Shown: one piece after another, positions 6,338 to 11,107 of the stretch
Layout: each line of letters begins with the position of its first letter
Position numbering within the stretch: position 1 is the first letter of the stretch
NCBI GenBank assembly: GCA_002309335.1
Contig: DBXH01000027.1
Coordinates: 57,153 to 68,259, forward strand
Origin: Bacteroidales bacterium UBA1217
Lineage (GTDB): Bacteria > Bacteroidota > Bacteroidia > Bacteroidales > P3
Direction of reading: 5' to 3'
DNA length: 11,107 nucleotides
Translations under genes and position numbers: made by a program
The notes under the pieces: generated by a model
What the model was told of the DNA's origin: nothing
The model's input: only the letters and a program-made list of their open reading frames with translations
The model's database searches: none

Positions 6338-7357
6338 TCAATTCTTGTAGCCATTTGGGTTCTTGCATTGCCAGTTCCAGCTGTCGCGGCACATTTCCTC
6401 AATGCCGTACTCGGCTTTCCAACCAAGCTCGCGTTCGGCCTTGGCGGGGTCGCTGTAGCAAGTGGCGATGTCGCCGGCTCGACGCGGTTTGATGGAGTAG
6501 GGGACTTTCACGCCGTTGACCTTCTCAAAAGCCTTTACCACATCCAGCACGCTGTATCCGTGACCGGTGCCGAGGTTGTATATTGCCAATCCGCATTTGC
6601 GACTTATGGCTTTCAAGGCTGCCACGTGGCCGCGGGCAAGATCGACAACGTGGATGTAGTCGCGCACACCTGTGCCGTCGTGTGTATTGTAGTCGTTGCC
6701 GAAAACGCCCAGTTCGGGTCGTTTACCGATAGCCACTTGAGTCACGTAGGGCATCAGATTGTTGGGAATGCCATTGGGGTCTTCGCCCATAGTGCCGCTC
6801 GGGTGGGCTCCGATAGGGTTGAAATAGCGCAGCAGGACGATATTCCACGATGCATCAGCCTTTTGCATATCCATCATTATCTGCTCAAGCATACTCTTTG
6901 TCCAGCCATAAGGGTTGGTGCATTGACCCTTGGGGCATTGTTCGGTGATGGGAATCTGCTCAGGGTCGCCATATACTGTAGCCGATGAGCTGAATATGAT
7001 GTTCTTGCAGTTGTGTTGACGCAGCACATCGAGCAGAGTGAGCGTCCCGCCGATATTGTTCTCGTAATATTCCCACGGCTTCTCGACCGACTCTCCGACA
7101 GCCTTCAATCCGGCAAAATGGATACAGGCGTCGCAGGGGTGTTCTGTCAGCACGCGGTTCAGACCTTCGCGGTCGCGAATATCCACCTGATAGAAAGCCA
7201 TGGGGCGTCCCGTAATGTTCTTTACTCGTTCGAGCGAAACGCAAGACGAATTGCTCAGATTGTCAACCACTACAACTTCATAGCCGGCTTGCTGGAGTTC
7301 GACAATGGTATGCGAACCGATAAATCCGGCACCGCCGGTAACAAGTATTCTGCTCAT
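6338..7357 (-). CDS. galE: UDP-glucose 4-epimerase
   Basis: This 339-residue cytosolic extended short-chain dehydrogenase/reductase interconverts UDP-glucose and UDP-galactose, feeding the Leloir pathway and glycan synthesis. The NAD-binding glycine motif TGGAGFIGSH is at residues 7-16. The catalytic Ser is S125 in SSSATVYG, and the Tyr-Lys pair is Y150 and K154 in NPYGWTK. The stretches LRYFNPIGAHPSG (176-188) and GVRDYIHVVDLA (230-241) are GalE hallmarks, and the length fits. At the substrate gate, where E. coli GalE has Tyr299, this protein has Cys300 (GDIATCYSD), as human GALE has Cys307; that residue is associated with also accepting UDP-GlcNAc/UDP-GalNAc. It starts 23 nt after the OmpA-like gene and has no separate promoter that I can see, so it is probably the middle gene of a three-gene minus-strand unit. 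Confidence 0.95.
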   Translation of the reverse strand: MSRILVTGGAGFIGSHTIVELQQAGYEVVVVDNLSNSSCVSLERVKNITGRPMAFYQVDIRDREGLNRVLTEHPCDACIHFAGLKAVGESVEKPWEYYENNIGGTLTLLDVLRQHNCKNIIFSSSATVYGDPEQIPITEQCPKGQCTNPYGWTKSMLEQIMMDMQKADASWNIVLLRYFNPIGAHPSGTMGEDPNGIPNNLMPYVTQVAIGKRPELGVFGNDYNTHDGTGVRDYIHVVDLARGHVAALKAISRKCGLAIYNLGTGHGYSVLDVVKAFEKVNGVKVPYSIKPRRAGDIATCYSDPAKAERELGWKAEYGIEEMCRDSWNWQCKNPNGYKN

Positions 7358-7380
7358 ATAATTAGTTATATCTTTTAGTA

Positions 7381-8373
7381 TCAGTTTTTTATCATTTTGA
7401 GTATGTCGCTCATCTTTGGGGTTAGGATGATCTCGGTGCGGCGGTTAAGGGCTTTGTTGGCCGGTGTGTCGTTGGCTACCTTGGGAGCAAACTCTCCGTG
7501 GCCGCAAGCTTCGATGCGTGCGGGATCGATGGCGGGTCCGTATTGCAGCAACAATTTGACGATGGAGGTGGCGCGCATCACGCTGAGATCCCAGTTGTCT
7601 TTGACGGCTGTGTTGCCCTTGTAGGCGGCGTTGTCGGTGTGGCCTTCAACCATTATGTTGAGGTCGGTGTTTTGTTCCAGCACTTTGGCGAGGGTCTTTA
7701 GCGCATCTACACCTTCTTTGGATACCGTCCAGCTGGCTGAGGGGAAGAGCAGTTTGCTCTCCATCGAAACATACACTTTTCCGTCGCGGGTCTCTACGTT
7801 GAGACCTTTGTCGGCAAATCCAACCAATGCGTTGTTGAGTGAAGAACGGAGTTGCTCTAGTTCGCGCTCTTTGGCTGCCAGCGCGTTACGGGCGTCGGAT
7901 TCTTGTTTCTCTAGGTCGGCCTGTTTGATGCGAAGTTCATTCTCTTTGGCTTTGAAGGCTTCCTCCTTGGCGTTGAATGCGGCCTCTTTCTCGGCAAGTT
8001 CCTTGGTGCGTGCGGCAAGCAGGTTATTGGCACGAGTCAAATCCTGGCTCTGTCCGGTGATACGCTGGTTGTAGTTCTCCACAACGGTATCGAACCCTAA
8101 TTTAAGATTCACCATTTGACGTTTCAGATTGGCGATGCTGTCGTTCTGACGGTTGCGCAAATCGGTAAGGTCGGTGATTTCGGTGCTGAGCGACTGGTTT
8201 TGTCGTTGCAGGTTGGCGTTCTCGTCACGCAGGTCGCTGAGTTCGCTTTGTGTAGTGTTGAATTCGCGACGCAGTTGTGCGTTTTTGGATTCAAGTGCTT
8301 CGTATTTGCCAAGTGTGACGCACGATGTGAAAAGTACAGCGCCGATAGCAAGAGGTATTATTATACGTTTCAT
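7381..8373 (-). CDS. OmpA-family lipoprotein with long coiled coil
   Basis: This 330-residue outer-membrane lipoprotein is predicted to tether the membrane to peptidoglycan. The signal peptide ends in the lipobox FTSC with the lipidated Cys at residue 18. Residues about 24-185 form a long coiled coil rich in Lys, Glu, Gln, Ala and Leu, including an AEKEAAFNAKEEAFKAKE segment of loosely repeated heptads. The OmpA C-terminal domain covers about residues 195-320, with VEGHTDN (242-248), NWDLSVMRATSIV (260-272), IEACGHGE (287-294) and NRRTEIIL (310-317). D247 and R267 occupy the positions that bind the meso-diaminopimelate of peptidoglycan in OmpA domains. There is no beta-barrel, so the protein is anchored by lipid only, in Pal-like fashion. 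It is the first gene of the minus-strand unit with galE and the thioredoxin-fold gene. Confidence 0.92.
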   Translation of the reverse strand: MKRIIIPLAIGAVLFTSCVTLGKYEALESKNAQLRREFNTTQSELSDLRDENANLQRQNQSLSTEITDLTDLRNRQNDSIANLKRQMVNLKLGFDTVVENYNQRITGQSQDLTRANNLLAARTKELAEKEAAFNAKEEAFKAKENELRIKQADLEKQESDARNALAAKERELEQLRSSLNNALVGFADKGLNVETRDGKVYVSMESKLLFPSASWTVSKEGVDALKTLAKVLEQNTDLNIMVEGHTDNAAYKGNTAVKDNWDLSVMRATSIVKLLLQYGPAIDPARIEACGHGEFAPKVANDTPANKALNRRTEIILTPKMSDILKMIKN

Positions 8374-8553
8374 AATTATTATGTTGTTTTCTATTTTTTA
8401 TCTAACGCGAAAGGCTGATTTTTATTGTAGGAAATATATAAAATCCTTCTGCTTTTTTATCTTTGTTTAAATTATAATTTCTATTTTTATTTTTTTTTGT
8501 ATTTTTGTCGTTTGTATTTTCATTCGATAAATAAGTAAAGTTATTGTAATATA
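8374..8553. other. T-rich divergent intergenic region
   Basis: This gap separates the minus-strand OmpA-like gene from the plus-strand ClC gene and must hold promoters for both. It is very AT-rich with long T-runs on the plus strand (for example 8483-8498). The best plus-strand promoter element is at 8500-8507. For the minus strand I see only an imperfect element, TATATTTC (complement of 8431-8438), one base off the TAnnTTTG consensus and without a clear upstream box. No small gene or RNA is supported. Confidence 0.6.
8500..8507 (+). promoter_or_regulatory. Candidate Bacteroidota -7 element for the ClC gene
   Basis: TATTTTTG matches the Bacteroidota -7 consensus TAnnTTTG and lies 46 nt before the ClC start codon. 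No TTTG is found at the usual spacing upstream (about 8476-8480), and T-runs make chance matches likely, so this is tentative. Confidence 0.35.
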
Positions 8554-10344
8554 ATGAATTGGCAGAAGATGTACAAGCGTTTTATAGTATGGAGGATGCG
8601 CCATTTGAGCGATAGGGTCTTCCTGCTGATGCTTAGTGTGGTGGTCGGACTACTCTCGGGCCTGGCTGCTGTGCTGCTGAAAACGCTGGTGCATCTCACC
8701 AACCTATGGCTGCTCGAATTCAACATCCCGACCTTTGTGGGCGGCAATCTGCTTATTCTTGTCTATCCTGCCATCGGCATACTTTTGACTATCCTTTTTG
8801 TCCGCTATGTTGTCAAAGGCCAGATCGGTCACGGGCTTCCCTCGGTGTTGCTCTCACTGTCGCGCAAAGGGGGCGTGCTGCCGGCTCGCAATATGTATTC
8901 ATCGCTGGTGGCTTCGACGTTGACTGTAGCTTTCGGTGGTAGTGTCGGTCTTGAGGCTCCGATTGCGTCGACTGGTAGTGCCATAGGCTCCAATATTGGT
9001 CGTTTTTTCCGACTGAGTGCGCACGATGTGAAGATGCTGCTCGGATGTGGTGCTGCTGGCGCTATTGCTGGAATATTCAAAGCTCCTATAGCAGGTGTGT
9101 TGTTTGTGATTGAGGTCTTTATGTTCGATATGACCGCCACATCAATTCTGCCGCTGATGTTGTCGGCTGTAAGCGCATCGACGGTGGCTTATTTCTTGAT
9201 GGGCAACGATTTGCAGTTTGCATTTACCGTTGTTGGCGAAGTAGGGCTTTCGCAGATTCCATATTATATTGTATTGGGAATTTTTTGTGCCGCTGTGTCG
9301 CTCTATTTCCTGCGGGTCACCGACAAGGTGGAGGAGTGGTTCTCGCGTCGACGCACTCAGGCTCGTCGTGCTTTGATAGGTGCTGTGGCTCTGGGTATTA
9401 TGATATTCCTCTTCCCTCCACTTTTTGGCGAAGGTTATGCTTTCCTTACCGAGCTGCTCAACGGTAGCGACAGTATGCTTTTTGAACATAGTGTATTCGC
9501 TTCGCTCTGCGAAAATAACTGGCTGGTGTTGGCTTATCTGTTGGTGCTTATCCTGATGAAAGCTGTTGCTACGGCTACTACTATCGGATGCGGAGGTGTG
9601 GGTGGTACGTTTGGTCCTTCGTTGATTGTGGGCGGTATGTCAGGCTATTTTGTGTGTATGCTTTCCAATCAGTTGGGATTGCCAGAGCAGTCGACAGCCA
9701 ATTTTGCTCTGGTGGGGATGGCGGCTGTGATGACGGGTGTGATGCACGCCCCGTTTATGGCGATCTTCCTTATAGCCGAGATTACAGGCGGCTATGCTTT
9801 GATGGTGCCTCTGCTGGTGGCTTCGTCGGTAACTTATCTTTGCGTTTCGCCGTTTGAGCGTCATTCTATCTATGCCCGCAAGTTGGCCGAGCAGGGTGAT
9901 TTGCTGACTCACGACAAGGATACTTCTGCTTGGCAACTTATGGATATGCGCAAATTGATTGAAACTAATTTCGTTGTGGTGCGAGAAGGAGACAAGTTGC
10001 GCGACTTGATCGAGGCTATCAAGTATTCGAAACGCAACATCTTTCCGGTTCTGGCAGAGGATGACAAATTTCTGGGTGTGATTTTGCTTGACGATGTACG
10101 ACATATTATTTTCCGACCCGAGCTTTATGACAATACCGATGTGATGGATTTGATGCACCCACTCTCGGAGGGCGACATCGTGCGTATCAGCGACCCTCCA
10201 GCAGAAGTGGTCAACAAGTTCAAGGTCGGCAACAGGTACAACCTTATTGTCATTGACGACAAGGAGTATTACCTTGGTTTTCTGTCGCGAGCCAATACTT
10301 TTTCCGCTTATAGGAGATTCGTTTCTTCTATCTCTGAAGAGTAG
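8554..10344 (+). CDS. ClC-family chloride channel/transporter with CBS pair
   Basis: This 596-residue inner-membrane protein combines a ClC anion pore (about residues 20-435) with a cytosolic CBS pair (about 460-520 and 528-590) likely to bind adenine nucleotides and control the pore. The conserved ClC motifs are GHGLP (92-96, where E. coli ClC has GSGIP), GLEAP (132-136, with E134 as the external gating Glu), APIAGVLFVIEV (177-188), GGTFGP (350-355, with F353) and a central Tyr Y414 in GGYALMVP. At the internal proton-glutamate position (E203 in E. coli ClC-ec1) this protein has V188, as in eukaryotic ClC channels. The Ser that contacts chloride (S107) is replaced by H93. The mechanism, exchanger or channel, is therefore open. 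It starts at 8554, is the only gene in its unit, and its third-position T content is visibly higher than in the envelope genes upstream. Confidence 0.93.
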   Translation: MNWQKMYKRFIVWRMRHLSDRVFLLMLSVVVGLLSGLAAVLLKTLVHLTNLWLLEFNIPTFVGGNLLILVYPAIGILLTILFVRYVVKGQIGHGLPSVLLSLSRKGGVLPARNMYSSLVASTLTVAFGGSVGLEAPIASTGSAIGSNIGRFFRLSAHDVKMLLGCGAAGAIAGIFKAPIAGVLFVIEVFMFDMTATSILPLMLSAVSASTVAYFLMGNDLQFAFTVVGEVGLSQIPYYIVLGIFCAAVSLYFLRVTDKVEEWFSRRRTQARRALIGAVALGIMIFLFPPLFGEGYAFLTELLNGSDSMLFEHSVFASLCENNWLVLAYLLVLILMKAVATATTIGCGGVGGTFGPSLIVGGMSGYFVCMLSNQLGLPEQSTANFALVGMAAVMTGVMHAPFMAIFLIAEITGGYALMVPLLVASSVTYLCVSPFERHSIYARKLAEQGDLLTHDKDTSAWQLMDMRKLIETNFVVVREGDKLRDLIEAIKYSKRNIFPVLAEDDKFLGVILLDDVRHIIFRPELYDNTDVMDLMHPLSEGDIVRISDPPAEVVNKFKVGNRYNLIVIDDKEYYLGFLSRANTFSAYRRFVSSISEE

Positions 10345-10380
10345 TTTATTTTCAGTTTTTTAGCATTTATTAACATACCT

Positions 10381-10393
10381 AAGTTGAGAACTT
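10381..10393. promoter_or_regulatory. Short inverted repeat just upstream of the nrdD promoter
   Basis: AAGTT (10381-10385), GAG, AACTT (10389-10393) forms a 5-bp inverted repeat ending 2 nt before the TTTG box. It could be a small operator or a weak stem at the end of the ClC transcript. It does not look like a NrdR box. The arms are short, so chance is possible. Confidence 0.25.
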
Positions 10394-10395
10394 TA

Positions 10396-10427
10396 TTTGG
10401 GGCGTTTGGCTATTTGTTGTAATTTTG
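10396..10427 (+). promoter_or_regulatory. Bacteroidota sigma-70 (SigABfr-type) promoter for nrdD
   Basis: TTTG (10396-10399), a 20-nt spacer and TAATTTTG (10420-10427) match the -33/-7 consensus TTTG and TAnnTTTG of Bacteroidota. Transcription would start near 10434, giving a leader of about 24 nt before the ATG at 10458. This is the strongest promoter match in the window. Confidence 0.72.
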
Positions 10428-10457
10428 CAAATCGAAATAGTAAGCAAAAAATACATC

Positions 10458-11107
10458 ATGGACAACAGCAATATTCTGACAATCACAAAACGTGACGGCA
10501 ATGCCGATCGCTTCTCTTTAGATAAAATTATGAACGCTATCATCAAAGCGTTCAATTCGGTGGAACATCCCGTGGATTTGGGTTCGCTGTCGAAAATCCT
10601 ATCTCATCTTGACATCCACAACGGTATCACGGTGGAGGAAATCCAGAACCAGGTCGAAGTGGCTCTTATGAAGGAGGAGTATTATGATGTGGCTAAGAGT
10701 TTTATGCTCTACCGCCAACGTCACACCGAGGACCGCGAAACGATGGAGAAACTGAAGTTCCTTGCCGACTATTGTGATGCAGCAAATGCTGCAACAGGCT
10801 CTAAATATGATGCTAACGCCAATGTCGAACATAAGAATATTGCTACTCTTATTGGTGAGCTGCCGAAGTCTAATTTCATCCGTTTGAATCGTAGGTTGCT
10901 TACCGACCGTATCAAACAGATGTTCGGTAAGGAATTGTCCGATAGATATATCGATTTGCTTACGCACCATTTCATCTACAAGAACGACGAGACTTCGTTG
11001 GCAAACTACTGCGCCAGTATCACTATGTATCCTTGGCTGCTGAGCGGAACGGCATCGATTGGCGGCAACTCGACAGCGCCGACCAACCTCAAGTCGTTCT
11101 GCGGCGG
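10458..11107 (+). CDS. nrdD: ATP-cone ribonucleotide reductase, probably anaerobic class III (5' part)
   Basis: The first 216 codons are present; the gene runs off the window without a stop. Residues about 7-95 form an ATP-cone, the allosteric domain that senses ATP/dATP: ITKRDGNADRFSLDKI (9-24) at the start, then ITVEEIQNQVEVALM (57-71) and SFMLYRQRHTEDRE (81-94). The following segment, with YDANANVEHKNIATL (117-131), FIYKNDETSLANYCASI (172-188) and APTNLKSFCG (207-216), fits the N-terminal part of class III NrdD-like enzymes, which reduce ribonucleoside triphosphates with a glycyl radical made by NrdG. C185 is a candidate for one of the active-site cysteines. The glycyl-radical C-terminus and any nrdG gene lie outside the window, so class III is inferred, not shown; class I NrdA is less likely. 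The ATG at 10458 follows the clear promoter and gives a normal ATP-cone N-terminus. Confidence 0.78.
   Translation, partial: MDNSNILTITKRDGNADRFSLDKIMNAIIKAFNSVEHPVDLGSLSKILSHLDIHNGITVEEIQNQVEVALMKEEYYDVAKSFMLYRQRHTEDRETMEKLKFLADYCDAANAATGSKYDANANVEHKNIATLIGELPKSNFIRLNRRLLTDRIKQMFGKELSDRYIDLLTHHFIYKNDETSLANYCASITMYPWLLSGTASIGGNSTAPTNLKSFCG

Noticed and set aside
5965..6988. Plus-strand frames opposite the thioredoxin-fold and galE genes (5965-6492, 6368-6988)
   Set aside because: Both real minus-strand genes have intact catalytic motifs; the opposite frames have none.
7631..8074. A Ser/Ala/Leu-rich plus-strand frame opposite the OmpA-like coiled coil
   Set aside because: The composition is the expected complement of the Lys/Glu/Ala coiled coil on the minus strand.
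10599..10970. Minus-strand frames opposite the nrdD start
   Set aside because: The plus-strand ATP-cone and its promoter are clear; the minus frames lack any domain or promoter.
1..11107. Search for CRISPR arrays, tRNA genes, insertion-sequence ends and defence genes
   Set aside because: No regularly spaced repeats, cloverleaf sequences, transposase or nuclease motifs were seen by eye on either strand.

Overview
This 11.1-kb window looks like ordinary chromosomal DNA from an anaerobic gut-type Bacteroidales (phylum Bacteroidota). The evidence is: Bacteroidales-style lipoprotein signal peptides (LSAC, FTSC), almost no Shine-Dalgarno sequences, a textbook Bacteroidota promoter (TTTG, 20-nt spacer, TAATTTTG) before the last gene, intergenic GTTAAAAG-type repeats, and a gene set (hpt, giant AsmA-like protein, OmpA lipoprotein, CBS-linked ClC, apparent anaerobic ribonucleotide reductase) typical of that group. 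The genus cannot be fixed from this sequence. No tRNA, rRNA, CRISPR array, transposon or phage gene was seen.

Layout. (1) Positions 1-57 hold a compact pair of hairpins just before the first gene. (2) Positions 58-5782 carry a tightly packed plus-strand run: hypoxanthine phosphoribosyltransferase (hpt), a small lipocalin-like lipoprotein overlapping it by 14 nt, a 1072-residue AsmA-family protein overlapping the lipoprotein by 1 nt, a family 2 glycosyltransferase 11 nt later, and a stand-alone GHKL-type ATPase 35 nt after that. (3) Positions 5783-5859 are a short convergent junction filled with TTAAAAG-type repeats. (4) Positions 5860-8373 are a minus-strand run, read as ompA-like lipoprotein, then galE, then a secreted thioredoxin-fold protein, with gaps of 23 and 4 nt. 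(5) Positions 8374-8553 are a T-rich divergent intergenic region. (6) Positions 8554-10344 encode a ClC chloride channel or transporter with a C-terminal CBS pair. (7) Positions 10345-10457 carry a strong promoter, followed by the 5' part of an ATP-cone ribonucleotide reductase, probably class III nrdD, cut by the window end.

Together the genes suggest cell-envelope upkeep (AsmA-like, OmpA-like, GalE, glycosyltransferase, exported thioredoxin fold) alongside nucleotide metabolism (hpt, nrdD) and ion handling (ClC). I find no convincing new defence or mobile system. The points most worth a second look are: a near-identical segment of about 33 nt around the hpt start and again at the AsmA 5' end, which bears on the AsmA start; a ClC with Val where proton-coupled exchangers have the internal Glu; a GalE with Cys at the substrate gate; and a hydrogenase-type GHKL ATPase with no hydrogenase gene nearby.
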